Program-made: the position numbers and the translations under genes
The notes under the pieces: model-generated
Database searches by the model: none
Seen by the model: the letters and a program-made list of their open reading frames with translations, nothing else
Told to the model about the DNA's origin: nothing
Shown: positions 28,126 through 37,795 of the stretch, piece by piece
Layout of the letters: each line of letters starts with the position of its first letter
How positions within the stretch are numbered: position 1 is the first letter of the stretch
From: Pleurocapsales cyanobacterium LEGE 10410
Lineage (GTDB): Bacteria > Cyanobacteriota > Cyanobacteriia > Cyanobacteriales > Xenococcaceae
Assembly: GCA_015207195.1 (NCBI GenBank)
Contig: JADEXJ010000007.1
Coordinates: 1 to 64,000, forward strand
Length of the DNA stretch: 64,000 bases
Direction: 5' to 3'

Positions 28126-28178
28126 GGTGGGCATCTGAATCAATCGCGCTACTAGCGTAAATACTGGCAATGCCCACC
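28121..28178. repeat. Palindromic TGTAGGGTGGGCA element, copy A
   Basis: Begins TGTAGGGTGGGCAT and ends ATGCCCACC; the centre is ATCGCGCTACTAGCGTAA. Nearly identical to copy B at 28301-28359. The carA stop codon (28123-28125) is inside its left end. Confidence 0.8.
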
Positions 28179-28187
28179 TTTGAGATT

Positions 28188-28298
28188 GTAGTAGACTGAC
28201 ACGCTTTAAATGTTGCATTAGAAGAGACCAGTCCACAGATGAACACAGATGAACACAGATGATTTGCTTGCTTACCAACAAATGATTGGGTTTTTAAG
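28188..28298. repeat. Truncated copy of the CACAGATGAACACAGATG element
   Basis: Starts GTAGTAGACTGACAC, like the left terminal repeat of the element at 40538. It continues through GCATTAGAAGAGA, CAGTCCACAGATGAACACAG and TTTGCTTGCTTACC to ATGATTGGGTTTTT. The right part is missing and copy B of the TGTAGGG element begins at once. The CAGATGAACA unit is repeated once more here than at 40585. Confidence 0.75.
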
Positions 28299-28300
28299 AT

Positions 28301-28359
28301 TGTAGGGTGGGCATCTAAATCGATCGCGCTACTAGCGTAAGTATCTGACAATGCCCACC
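28301..28359. repeat. Palindromic TGTAGGGTGGGCA element, copy B
   Basis: Same ends and centre as copy A (28121-28178), with a few substitutions and one or two indels. It ends 9 bases before the shc stop codon. Confidence 0.8.
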
Positions 28360-28368
28360 AATACTTAA

Positions 28369-30273
28369 TTACAGTCGCGAATACCGAGCAAGTGCCTGGA
28401 GTGGAAAATATTGTTGATAGAGATGATATTTGAGATAGAAGTGGCGGGGAAAACCCGTGCCAGTAAACCAGGCTTCGTCCCAAGTTCCGTCAGACTGTTG
28501 AGTATTGAGTAAATATTCTATTCCGCCCTCGATTGATGCCTGTCCTGCAAATTGAGTCCCCGACTTTGCTGCCATTATGCCGATTAATGCCCAAGCCGTT
28601 TGGGAAGCAGTACTGTCCCCCGTACCTTTAAGAGTGGGGTCATCATAACTAGCGCAGGTTTCGCCCCATCCGCCATCGGAATTTTGACAGCCAACCAGCC
28701 AGGCTGCACCATGGTGGATTTGTTCCCGACAACGAGTAGGAGCAATTAAGCTCAGGGCAGAAAGTACTCCACTTGTACCGTAAATATAGTTTACGCCCCA
28801 GCGTCCAAACCAGCTACCGTCTGCTGATTGTTCTTGAATTAAATAGGCGATCGCTCTTTCCACCCGTCTTCGATCCATAGTTAAGCCACATTCCCCCAGC
28901 ATTTCTAATACTCTAGCGGTAACGTCGGCGGTGTTGGGATCGATCATTGCTTTTAGATCGCCATAGGGAATCAGGTTAATCCAGTCTTGGTCGTTGTCGA
29001 GGTCGAATGCTGCCCAGCCTCCAGGTTGACACTGCATCGATGCGATCCAGTTGAGACAACGGGCGATCGCCTGCTGTTTTGGAGCTTCGTCGGCTAATTT
29101 TACCTGGGATAAACCCATGACCACCACTGCCGAATCATCCAGATCGGGATAGAAGCGATTGTCAAACTCAAATGCCCAGCCTCCAGGGGTTACACCCTGG
29201 TTTTTGATCGCCCAGTCACCATAGTCTAAAATTTGCTTATCTAACAGCCATTTTCCAGCTTTAACTAAATCAGGATGGTCGGCAGCTATGCCCGACTCGA
29301 CCAAAGCCCGCAAACACCAAGCAGTGTCCCAGACAGGGGAAACGCAGGGCTGGATACGATAGCTAGATTCCGTTTCAATCGCAAAATTATCGACGGCGGT
29401 TAAACCACGCTGGATAATCGGATCGTTGACGTGGTAGTCAAGAGTACGTAAAGCCAATAAAGAGTTGAGCATGGCAGGAATAATTCCCCCCCAGTCTCCC
29501 GTAGCTTCTTGTCTTTCTAGTACCCATTTTTCCGCAGCAGCGATCCCCTGTTCCCGAAACGGTACTAAATTAAAATTTTCTGCCAACTTGAAAGCATAAT
29601 CTAAAGCGACAAATATATCTGTCCAGTCATTATTTTTTGGCAACTCATAACGGACATTAGCAATACCTTCGGCGTATAGCTCATCTAAATTAATTGGCGT
29701 ATCTAGCTTGAATACGTGCTGGCGGTCGAGGACAATTAACAAAGGTACGGTACTGCCCCTTGCCCAGCTAGACATTTCATAGATCGTGAAGGGTGAGTTC
29801 TCTGGCAACAGCATAATTGAGGGGGGGATTGAGGGGAGTCCCCGCCAGTCATAACAACCGATTAAGGCAAGATGGAGTTTGGTAAAAATGCGCGTTTGGC
29901 TAATGCCACCGTGGCATAGGATAAACTTTTTTGCTTGAACTAATGCTGGATCTGTTGCCGAGACACCCAACAAGCGCAGTGCCATATAAGCTTCAACAGT
30001 TGTAGAAAGCTCGCCACCGTCACCGTAATATAGTTCCCAACCACCATGTTCGCGCTGTTGCGATCGCAAATAGGCTTCCGCTTTATCTAGGGGTCTAGCA
30101 CGATCCGTCTGCCAGATTTTGTGCAATAGAACAACCTCAGCCGTTATGCTAACGTTAGACTCCAGTTCTCCCCACCAATAACCTGCGGGATCTTGAATTG
30201 ATAGAAGATATTCTTGACTGCGGGCGATCGCTTGTTGAATTTTTGTCTGAATTGTTTCTGTTGCTAATGTCAC
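28369..30273 (-). CDS. shc: Squalene-hopene cyclase
   Basis: Cyclises squalene to hopene/hopanol, the first committed step of hopanoid membrane lipids. The protein is 634 residues, normal length. The catalytic DxDD motif is DLDD at about 377-380, within RFYPDLDDSAVVVMG. Several QW repeats are visible (QDPAGYWWGE, QREHGGWELYY, QPGGWAAFD, QSADGSWFGRWG, QNSDGGWGE, QQSDGTWDE). It is a monotopic membrane enzyme. It converges on carA across a cluster of repeats. No other hopanoid genes are adjacent. Confidence 0.97.
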   Translation of the reverse strand: MTLATETIQTKIQQAIARSQEYLLSIQDPAGYWWGELESNVSITAEVVLLHKIWQTDRARPLDKAEAYLRSQQREHGGWELYYGDGGELSTTVEAYMALRLLGVSATDPALVQAKKFILCHGGISQTRIFTKLHLALIGCYDWRGLPSIPPSIMLLPENSPFTIYEMSSWARGSTVPLLIVLDRQHVFKLDTPINLDELYAEGIANVRYELPKNNDWTDIFVALDYAFKLAENFNLVPFREQGIAAAEKWVLERQEATGDWGGIIPAMLNSLLALRTLDYHVNDPIIQRGLTAVDNFAIETESSYRIQPCVSPVWDTAWCLRALVESGIAADHPDLVKAGKWLLDKQILDYGDWAIKNQGVTPGGWAFEFDNRFYPDLDDSAVVVMGLSQVKLADEAPKQQAIARCLNWIASMQCQPGGWAAFDLDNDQDWINLIPYGDLKAMIDPNTADVTARVLEMLGECGLTMDRRRVERAIAYLIQEQSADGSWFGRWGVNYIYGTSGVLSALSLIAPTRCREQIHHGAAWLVGCQNSDGGWGETCASYDDPTLKGTGDSTASQTAWALIGIMAAKSGTQFAGQASIEGGIEYLLNTQQSDGTWDEAWFTGTGFPRHFYLKYHLYQQYFPLQALARYSRL

Positions 30274-30546
30274 TCTTATTTACCTCTACCACCTAAGCTG
30301 ATAATTTTAAAAAACCAAGTTTGATTTTGACAAGATCGATAGTAGTATAGATCTTGCGGTAGGGTAGTATTGAGATTTGCTTTTAACAATTAGACTTTAA
30401 ACCACTACGAACAGCGAGTACTTTTTAAGCGGTAAGTGATAGATCGACCGATACAATTGGTTATATATTTAAAGAAAACCAGAAAGATCGCTCGATTTTT
30501 GCCGTCGAAATCATCAATTGGTTCGGTTAACCAGATAGTATTATCT

Positions 30547-33519
30547 CTAAGAAAAATACTGTTGAACTTTGCCAATTAGCTCTCCAGTAGAAAATCCTTT
30601 GGTGAGGAAATCAGTTCCCCCAAGACGACGAGCTTCTTGTCCCCATTCCTCTGCCAGACGGGAAGAGACAACTATAATCGGAAAATTCCAGTTGTTCTGG
30701 CGACAGCGATCGATTAAAGTAAACCCATCTAAATTGGGCATTTCAATATCTGTAATCATTAAGTTTGGGTGAGGATTAATCTGCAACCAGTTCCACGCTT
30801 CTAGACCATCAGAGCAAGCGTGAGTAGTGTATCCATAAGCTGAAAGACTGGCTTCAATACGGCGACGGATCAAAGCTGCATCGTCTACGATTAAGATTGT
30901 CTGAGATTGCTCTTCAGCAGCAGAGAAATTTACAGTATCTGATTCGCGATCGCCCGCGATACTAAAACCAGGACTTTCTGGAGTTGGTACTAAGTATTCC
31001 ATCAAGGAACTTAGTTCTAGAATAGGCATTAGAGTACTATCTGCTTGCAAACTCACTCCCATGATTCCTTGGGGCGCAACCAGGGGTGTAGGAATTGGCT
31101 GAATTTTCAATTCTAATTTGCCGAGCAATTTATCGGCGAGCAACCAAATGCCAGGCTGTTCTGGCTGTAGTCGAACATAAATGCCAATATTACCTGGGTT
31201 TAAAGAGCGATCGCGGAATCGAGGATACCAATAGCCCAGTAAATCCAAACCTGGTAGGGTTGATCCATCCTGAGTAATTTCCCAAGTATATCTAACCTGT
31301 GAACCCTCGGTTCTAACCGCAGCCAAATTTTCCCAAAGACTCGTCATGATTACGCGATCGGTAGGAATAGCAAAACTGCGATCGCCAGCCTGTAACAAGA
31401 TGCAAGGCACTAATAAATGAGGAACGGGGAAATGAATACTAAACGTTGTTCCTGTTCCTGGATTGGTTGATAAACTTAAAGAACCATTGAGCAAGGATAT
31501 TTGTTCTGCTACAACATCCATACCCACTCCTCTGCCAGAAACTTCGCTAACTTCATTTCGAGAACTAAAGCCAGGCTGACAGATTACAGACAATAATTCT
31601 TCATCGGTATCGGTGCGAGTTAGAGGGAATTTTAACTGTTGTGCTTTAGCTCGAACTTTTTGGGGGTCAATCCCTTTGCCGTCATCCTGGATAGTTAGAA
31701 CATAGGAACTACCATGCCGTTGTAAATTCAGGCTAAGAATACCTCGAACTGGTTTCCCTTGGGAAATTCTCTCTGCTGTTGTCTCTAAACCGTGGTCGAA
31801 AGCATTGCGAACTATGTGGAGCAAAATTGGCTCTAATCTTTTGCTGGTTCCGACATCAAGTTCAATTTGTTCTCCTTGAACTTTCAATTCTACGGGCTTA
31901 TCGTAGCGATTGATTAAATCTCTTAAAATCGCTCTCACTCTGAAAGACAAATTTTTGAAGGGAACAAGACGACTATCTTCGACAACATCTTTAAGCTCTG
32001 TGACGTGGCTATTAAGTTTTTCTAATCTTGCTGCGGTTTTTTTTGCCGTTTGCTCTGCTTCTGTACCTAATTCAGAAAGACGTAAACTATTTTCCAGTAA
32101 GCGATTGATTGTAATATAACCTTTGCGATATCTTTCAGGTGTAGGACTCTGGGAATTTTGAAGAGCTTTTCTGTCCAAGTTTTCTAGTAGAGCATAGTCA
32201 TCCTGAATTTGTCGTAGTTGAGTGATGTACTGAACGTTATCTTTAGCCAAATTAACTAACTTGAGCAAGTCTTGATGAAGATCCTGATAAAAATGCTCTA
32301 CGGTACGGGCGGAGATTAAAGTATCGACAATCGATTGGGCAGACTTATCTAGCCTCCTTAAAGGAATTGGAATTTGAATATTGCGATCAGACTGAGTATC
32401 TACCGTAGCAGGTGAACGAGAAGGTTTGGCTGATTTAATTGGTTTTGATATTGGTTTTGGAGGATCTGGTTGAGCTTCGCTCTCCTCAGATTCGAGATTA
32501 TCCAAGAGACTATCGATGCCTCCCAAATCTAAAGCATCCCCTGAAGAAGATGTCTTGGGCTGGGATAGTTCCAACTCTGGCTCTGGTTCTTCAGATTCGA
32601 GATTATCCAAGAGACTATCAATGTCTCCTAAATCTAAAGCATCCCCAGAAGAAGATGTCTTGGGCGGGGATAGTTCCAACTCTGCCTCTGGTTCTTCAGA
32701 TTCGAGATTATCCAAGAGACTATCGATGTCTCCTAAATCGGCAACCTCGGCGGTATTTTCTTCAGTAGTATCGGAATCGATGAACTTACCACCCTGTTTA
32801 GCAGAAGCCTTTAAACGGCAAAAATAATCATGCCACCGAGTTGTCCACAAGGAAGCATCAGGCTCGTTCAGCAGTAGAGCTGCTTCTTGCAATAGTGTTT
32901 GCCAACCTGAATCTAGTTCCAACTCTCGACCAATTTCTGCTAATTCTTCAATTAACTGGGTTGCTAGTTCGATAGTCGCTTGAGGAACTACTTCCTCAGA
33001 TAACTTATTGAGAGCGATATCTAAATCTAAAACCACCAAATCGAAACCTTCTTCAGCGAACTCGATTTGAACTTGAGCTTGTTCGTTCCAATCTTGGAGA
33101 TAGCTTTGTTGAATGTGCTGCTGAAGAACCTTAATTCGCTCTACTTTTGAGCGCACATCTCCTTCTTGATTGCCCAAGACACTGGCAATAATTTCTCCTC
33201 CTTCTTGAAGTATTTGTCGCAGTTGTCCATCTTCTAATGACGGAATTGTCTCAAGATAGCGTAATTCCGAGAGTAAATCCTCCAAAACCGTAGCTACGTC
33301 TAGAATCGCATCTGCTTTAACGGTTACCGAACCTCCTTTAATAGTATGAACAGCACGATACATTTTTTGAATATCTGCTGCCCAAGATTCATCTTCGAGA
33401 TTATCAACACAGGCAAGATAAGTTTCTAGATCTTTCTGAGAATCTAGCTCAAACATTTGGCGTAGTTCTCGTTCGAGCTGTAGTTCCGCAAGATCGAGAG
33501 GATCGGAAGGATGAGACAT
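30547..33519 (-). CDS. Chemotaxis hybrid histidine kinase CheA (locus 2, PilL/HmpE-like)
   Basis: A 990-residue kinase and last gene of locus 2. Order: Hpt domain (about 1-125, phospho-His58 in YRAVHTIKGGSV); a second helical region; an acidic linker with three 35-residue repeats (LGDIDSLLDNLESEE); dimer helices; GHKL ATPase (ILLHIVRNAFDHGLE, IQDDGKGIDP, GRGVGMDVVAEQ); CheW-like domain; receiver (about 865-990, TILIVDDAALIRR, LMITDIEMPNLDG, LTKGF). All expected motifs are present. It belongs with the PilJ/HmpD-type transducer upstream and probably controls type IV pilus function. Confidence 0.94.
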   Translation of the reverse strand: MSHPSDPLDLAELQLERELRQMFELDSQKDLETYLACVDNLEDESWAADIQKMYRAVHTIKGGSVTVKADAILDVATVLEDLLSELRYLETIPSLEDGQLRQILQEGGEIIASVLGNQEGDVRSKVERIKVLQQHIQQSYLQDWNEQAQVQIEFAEEGFDLVVLDLDIALNKLSEEVVPQATIELATQLIEELAEIGRELELDSGWQTLLQEAALLLNEPDASLWTTRWHDYFCRLKASAKQGGKFIDSDTTEENTAEVADLGDIDSLLDNLESEEPEAELELSPPKTSSSGDALDLGDIDSLLDNLESEEPEPELELSQPKTSSSGDALDLGGIDSLLDNLESEESEAQPDPPKPISKPIKSAKPSRSPATVDTQSDRNIQIPIPLRRLDKSAQSIVDTLISARTVEHFYQDLHQDLLKLVNLAKDNVQYITQLRQIQDDYALLENLDRKALQNSQSPTPERYRKGYITINRLLENSLRLSELGTEAEQTAKKTAARLEKLNSHVTELKDVVEDSRLVPFKNLSFRVRAILRDLINRYDKPVELKVQGEQIELDVGTSKRLEPILLHIVRNAFDHGLETTAERISQGKPVRGILSLNLQRHGSSYVLTIQDDGKGIDPQKVRAKAQQLKFPLTRTDTDEELLSVICQPGFSSRNEVSEVSGRGVGMDVVAEQISLLNGSLSLSTNPGTGTTFSIHFPVPHLLVPCILLQAGDRSFAIPTDRVIMTSLWENLAAVRTEGSQVRYTWEITQDGSTLPGLDLLGYWYPRFRDRSLNPGNIGIYVRLQPEQPGIWLLADKLLGKLELKIQPIPTPLVAPQGIMGVSLQADSTLMPILELSSLMEYLVPTPESPGFSIAGDRESDTVNFSAAEEQSQTILIVDDAALIRRRIEASLSAYGYTTHACSDGLEAWNWLQINPHPNLMITDIEMPNLDGFTLIDRCRQNNWNFPIIVVSSRLAEEWGQEARRLGGTDFLTKGFSTGELIGKVQQYFS
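32487..32740. repeat. Three 105-base in-frame tandem repeats in the locus 2 CheA gene
   Basis: The segment beginning CAGATTCGAGATTATCC recurs at 32487, 32592 and 32697, exactly 105 bases apart. It encodes a 35-residue unit (D-L-G-D/G-I-D-S-L-L-D-N-L-E-S-E-E plus a PKTSSSGDAL linker). Near-identity of the DNA points to recent expansion. Confidence 0.85.
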
Positions 33520-33579
33520 GGTTAAGTAGGAAAGATTAGGGACGAAGAGAGAAAATACTGAGCTTCTGGAGATGAATGG

Positions 33580-35454
33580 CTATACCGACTCTAATTTGGC
33601 AGAATTATTATCCCGAACAATTTCTGAGGAATTGGGGATAACATCTACTGTTGCTGTTTCTTGTCCGCTGCTAGGTAAACGGAAGAATCGGATAGTGCTG
33701 AGTAGATCTTGGGAGAGAGTTTCCATTTGTTGCGATTGTGCCAACGTTTTTTGAGTCAATTCTTCGGTTTTTTCGGCAAGATCGGCAATTTCTTCCATAA
33801 CCTTGGTAGTTGACTGTGCCGAGTTGATAATTTCTTGACTGGATAGAGCAACTACTTGTCCAGTGCGGACGGCTTCTTGAGTCGTATCTTGAACATTCTC
33901 AAAGATTTGACTAGATTGTTCGACACCTTGGGTAAATTCTCGTACCAATCCTCCTAAATTCTGCACGTTGGCATCGATAGAAGTCACTACGTTATGAATC
34001 TGGCTACTACGCTGTTCTAAACTAACCAAACCACCGCTAGTTCTTTGTGCCAAACTACTTACTTGATTGGCAATAGACTCAAATTCTCGCGCCACCACCA
34101 CAAACTGAGTTGGGTCTTTTTGTTCTGAAGCTCTTGCTGCTACCAAAGAAGCGTTCATCGCCAATACTTGGGTCATGCCCGAAATTTGGTTTTGCTCTTG
34201 GAGGAACTGATCGGTCAGTCCGACAAACTCTCCCAAGGTTTTCATTTGTTGTACGATCTGATCCGTTCCCTGTTGCAGTACGCCGATCCCTTTGTTTAGC
34301 GTCAAACTGGAATCACGTCCTTGTTCTACCGCCGACTGCAAATTTTGCAGAGAAGCAATTGAAGCCTGAGTTTGCTCGGCAGAATCTAGGGCAGACTTCA
34401 TAACTTTATCGGTTAATTCTAAAATCTGACGTACTGACTGCGCTTCTTTTTGAGCATAACCTGCTACTTGATTGGTCACTGTGTCCAACTGTTGCGTCTC
34501 TCGATTCACTCTGTCGGTAGCTCGAAAAACCTGTGCTAGAACTCCAGCTAGTTCTTCAATTAGACGATTTAGGGTATCAGAAACCAAACCCGTAACGCGA
34601 TCGCTAACTGGTGCTTCTACGGTAAAATCTCCCTCTTCAATTGCCGAAACCACGTCTAATAGCTGTCCTACATCTTGTTGCAAGACTTCGCTTTCCTGAC
34701 GAGACTCTAGTTCTTTGGCTGCTAATTCTTTAGTTCTTTCTTTGATTCGACCTTCTAAATCTAGATTGGCTTGTTCCAAAGACTGCTGAATTTGATTTAA
34801 ACGAAGAGTGTAGCTACGCAGCAGGATTAAAACCAGCACCCAACTAACTACTAAAATTGCAAAACTAACCCCTGCTAAAATCGCCGAGCGAGATAGGCGA
34901 TCGCCATAGGTTTCTATTTGTTCGGCTACTGATTGCTGAATATTTTCTAAGGTTGCTTCAACTCCCTCACTGTAGATTTGTTTTTGGATGCTGTATTCTT
35001 CACCCAAAAGTAGGCTTAGTGCCTCTGCCGAATTTCCTTGTCGGACTAACTCAAAGGCACGTTCTTCCATCTCAATCAGCTTGATGTTTGCTTCGTCTGT
35101 TTGACTGGCGTTTGCCTGTTGTTCTGGAGCAATAGACAAAACTTGATTAATCGCCTCATCTAAAGGAGGAACGTGTTCTAAATAACGCTCTTCCCATGCT
35201 AGGTTCCCCGTACTCGCTGCCATCCGTGCCGACATTGTAAGTACTTCATCCAAGTGAACAATTTGACCACTTAAATCCTGTAGCTTGAAGTTCTTGGTAA
35301 TTGCAGATTGAAAATTTTGATAGACACTCCAGGTATTTTTAGCAGAAATACCTACCATGACCGTACTGACAGCAGCCAAAATTGAAAACGTCGGAATCAA
35401 ACTCTGCTGAAACCTATTTTTCCCTGTATTTATTCGCTTAGAAGATAGAGTCAT
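33580..35454 (-). CDS. Methyl-accepting chemotaxis-like transducer (locus 2, PilJ/HmpD type)
   Basis: A 624-residue transducer with two membrane segments (about 19-37 and 188-212) around a helical periplasmic domain, then a HAMP-like region (about 250-305) and a signalling domain. The usual tip (QTNxLALNAAxEAARAGE) is divergent: MTQVLAMNASLVAARASEQ, then FVVVAREFESIANQV. I recall this form from cyanobacterial PilJ/HmpD proteins. It also ends in IRFFRLPSS. These transducers sit with type IV pili and are needed for motility or hormogonium formation. Ligand unknown. It lies 27 bases after the CheW gene in the operon. Confidence 0.92.
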   Translation of the reverse strand: MTLSSKRINTGKNRFQQSLIPTFSILAAVSTVMVGISAKNTWSVYQNFQSAITKNFKLQDLSGQIVHLDEVLTMSARMAASTGNLAWEERYLEHVPPLDEAINQVLSIAPEQQANASQTDEANIKLIEMEERAFELVRQGNSAEALSLLLGEEYSIQKQIYSEGVEATLENIQQSVAEQIETYGDRLSRSAILAGVSFAILVVSWVLVLILLRSYTLRLNQIQQSLEQANLDLEGRIKERTKELAAKELESRQESEVLQQDVGQLLDVVSAIEEGDFTVEAPVSDRVTGLVSDTLNRLIEELAGVLAQVFRATDRVNRETQQLDTVTNQVAGYAQKEAQSVRQILELTDKVMKSALDSAEQTQASIASLQNLQSAVEQGRDSSLTLNKGIGVLQQGTDQIVQQMKTLGEFVGLTDQFLQEQNQISGMTQVLAMNASLVAARASEQKDPTQFVVVAREFESIANQVSSLAQRTSGGLVSLEQRSSQIHNVVTSIDANVQNLGGLVREFTQGVEQSSQIFENVQDTTQEAVRTGQVVALSSQEIINSAQSTTKVMEEIADLAEKTEELTQKTLAQSQQMETLSQDLLSTIRFFRLPSSGQETATVDVIPNSSEIVRDNNSAKLESV

Positions 35455-35481
35455 AATTTTTACAATATAAAGTTGAAGTTT

Positions 35482-35895
35482 TTAACGCTGTGGTTGCCAG
35501 ATTTGTTGGGGAATATCTGAAAGCTGAAACTGGTGTTCTTGGGATAGCTCCTCGGCAGCCAAACTTCTTTCCATACGGTCTACGACTATTGCTACTCCTG
35601 CAAGATGCTCGGCAGACTTGTTGAGTCTGACGGCAGTAAGAGTCGAGCGCAACACTTTATTTTCTGTCGTCCCCAGAATTTTCTCGACCGAGACTAGGGG
35701 AACAATTTCATTTTGATAATGATAAATTCCCAAACAAGCAGCATCGTAAAAAGGTAAGGCTAATATTTGCGATCGCTCGACAATCAAAATATCTCTCACT
35801 AAATAAGCCGAAAAAGCTAGTTTTTTAGTACTTAGTAAAGCTATTAGATAGCGGTTTTGTAAAATTAAGCTAGAAGTTTTATTGTCATAGTCCAT
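35482..35895 (-). CDS. CheW-like adaptor (locus 2)
   Basis: A 137-residue single CheW domain (LQNRYLIALLSTKKLAFSAY, AACLGIYHYQNEIVPLVSVE, GVAIVVDRMERS). It couples the transducer at 33580-35454 to the CheA at 30547-33519. The position directly after the CheY gene (4 bases) and before the transducer fits pilI/hmpC in related loci. Sequence conservation with classical CheW is weak but the fold pattern is clear. Confidence 0.85.
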   Translation of the reverse strand: MDYDNKTSSLILQNRYLIALLSTKKLAFSAYLVRDILIVERSQILALPFYDAACLGIYHYQNEIVPLVSVEKILGTTENKVLRSTLTAVRLNKSAEHLAGVAIVVDRMERSLAAEELSQEHQFQLSDIPQQIWQPQR

Positions 35896-35899
35896 GTAC

Positions 35900-36256
35900 T
35901 TAAACCTTTTGTAAAGCCTTTGTTAAACTTTCTGGAGTAACTGGCTTAGTGATATAGTCGTTTGCCCCAGCCCGCTTAATTCCATAGTTGACTTCTACTG
36001 GAGTCTTTTTACTAGAACAAAAAATTACGTATTGATCGGCAGTAGCAGAATTACTTCTTAGCTGTCGTAAAAATTTATATCCATCTTGTTCTGGCATCAC
36101 AATGTCCAAAATTACCGCAGCATAGTTTTCTTCAGTTACTTTAGCTAATAGGTTAGTAGTATCTTCGCAATCATCAACCTGGTGACCCATTTTTTCCAAC
36201 ATAGAAACGATAAAATGGCGATCAACTGAACTATCATCAACAACTAAAAATTTCAT
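35900..36256 (-). CDS. CheY-type response regulator (locus 2, PilH/HmpB-like)
   Basis: A 118-residue receiver with no output domain. The acidic pair is D7-D8, the phospho-acceptor Asp51 is in AVILDIVMPEQDGYKFL, Ser in FCSSKK and Lys in YITKPV. It is the second gene of locus 2, four bases before the CheW gene. By analogy to PilH it receives phosphate from the local CheA. Intact. Confidence 0.93.
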   Translation of the reverse strand: MKFLVVDDSSVDRHFIVSMLEKMGHQVDDCEDTTNLLAKVTEENYAAVILDIVMPEQDGYKFLRQLRSNSATADQYVIFCSSKKTPVEVNYGIKRAGANDYITKPVTPESLTKALQKV

Positions 36257-36316
36257 GATTTTTCCCTTTAAATTTACTAATTAATCTGTTAACTTTTTTG
36301 AGGGCTAATATTCCTC

Positions 36317-37522
36317 TTATTGTTTGGCTGGAGCCAAATTTTGCAAGATGGTTTTCAACTCTAAAACAAACCTCTGATTGTCTTGTGAATTAAGTGGCTT
36401 ACTTAAAAACTCACTTTTAGACCACTTGGCACGTTGCTTGTTCATCATGGTTTTTTCGGCAGTTAGAATAACTAAGGGAATCGACGAAAGTTCGGGAACA
36501 ATCCGAATCTGCTTCATCAATTGAAATCCTGATATTTCAGGCATATTAATATCAATAAAAATAACGCTAGGTCTATATTTCAACAAAAAATTTAGTGCTT
36601 CTAAAGCATTACTACAGCATTCTACTCGATAACCCAAAGCTCGAACTACTGACGAAAATTGCTTAAGCAGCACGGGTGAATCATCAACGATCGCAATTTT
36701 AGAGGTATCAGACTTTGCTGATTTTTCAGCAACTGAAGGTTCATTTTCTTTTGGCAATAATTTGCAAGCTTCGCCAATGGATACTAACTCTTGTTTGATC
36801 AGCTTGCTAAACGTTTTAGCAATTCTTAAATTATCTTCTCCTAATCTATAACGAACCTCTTCTAAAGTACTACCAGAATTAACTAGCTTTTCTAGTTTGG
36901 CTCTTTCTACTACAGAAAGTCTTTTCCATTGCGAAGACTTAACATTACATTGAACATGACAATCAAAAGAAGGAATAAAATTTTCTATTTCTTTCCATTG
37001 ATTTCTACGCAACGCTATTTCAGATAAAACTTGCTCTATATCTAATCCTACAATCGGACGTAATTTGTCTATTTGGTTATTACTAATTAGTTTTACTTGC
37101 TGAATATTATAAGATAGATATTTTTCTAGCTCTGCAATAATATGAGAGCGAATAGCTTCAGAAAATTGTCGATAATTCAATATCTTGTTACTCAAAGCCA
37201 ACTCACCAAGCAAACCCACTATTAAAATATCGCTTTCAGTTTCAGATCGATGGATCAATTTTTTGATTATTTCTGGTGAAACTAATGTATTATTCCTTAG
37301 ACTGAGAATATAGTTTCTGAGAACATTTAAAATATCAGAAAAATTAATCAATTGATGATTTGAAAAAACGATTTTACCTCGGGAAAAGAATAAGTACCAT
37401 GCCCCTGAATTACTTGATTGATGGCTTTGATCGAACTTGATCTCAAGATATCCAGTAAAATTTAGCTTGTCTGTATTAATTTTCTGAATAATTAATAACA
37501 AGTTGTTTGAGGAAAGGTTCAT
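36317..37522 (-). CDS. PATAN-domain response regulator (locus 2, PilG/HmpA-like)
   Basis: A 401-residue regulator and first gene of locus 2. The N-terminal PATAN-like part includes NFTGYLEIKFDQS, WYLFFSRGKIVFSNHQL and the degenerate NSGSTLEEVRYRLGEDNLRI. The C-terminal receiver (about 273-395) has IAIVDDSPVLLK, VIFIDINMPEISGF, LTAEKT and LSKPL, so it should be phosphorylatable. Its N-terminal half is more divergent and AT-richer than the PATAN proteins of loci 1 and 3. It probably conveys CheA output to the pilus machinery. The 270-base gap upstream is the likely promoter region. Confidence 0.9.
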   Translation of the reverse strand: MNLSSNNLLLIIQKINTDKLNFTGYLEIKFDQSHQSSNSGAWYLFFSRGKIVFSNHQLINFSDILNVLRNYILSLRNNTLVSPEIIKKLIHRSETESDILIVGLLGELALSNKILNYRQFSEAIRSHIIAELEKYLSYNIQQVKLISNNQIDKLRPIVGLDIEQVLSEIALRRNQWKEIENFIPSFDCHVQCNVKSSQWKRLSVVERAKLEKLVNSGSTLEEVRYRLGEDNLRIAKTFSKLIKQELVSIGEACKLLPKENEPSVAEKSAKSDTSKIAIVDDSPVLLKQFSSVVRALGYRVECCSNALEALNFLLKYRPSVIFIDINMPEISGFQLMKQIRIVPELSSIPLVILTAEKTMMNKQRAKWSKSEFLSKPLNSQDNQRFVLELKTILQNLAPAKQ

Positions 37523-37795
37523 AAAAATTCTTTTATCATACTTTAATATATATTTAATGTAACAATAGATTGGTCAAAAAATAACAATACAATTTGTCTA
37601 TTTTGAGCAATAATATTTCGCATAGTAACTACTTTTTTTGCGTTCAGCATCGGAAAAAATACGGTATCTTTACGACCAGAGATTTTTAGCACTACAGTTT
37701 TGCTAAATTACGTCTTCAATCATTAGTCAGATTTTATTTACAGGGCGATCGCTATAGACTAAAAAATTACCGTTATTTCTACACTGCCTGAAGCT

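Noticed and set aside
28112-28483. 123-codon minus-strand frame over the repeats after carA
   Set aside because: It covers the palindromic repeats and the antisense of shc's end in another frame; a repeat-derived shadow.
32487-32740. CRISPR array
   Set aside because: Repeats are 105 bases, in frame and coding within cheA; the spaced unit pattern of CRISPR is absent. No CRISPR was found elsewhere.
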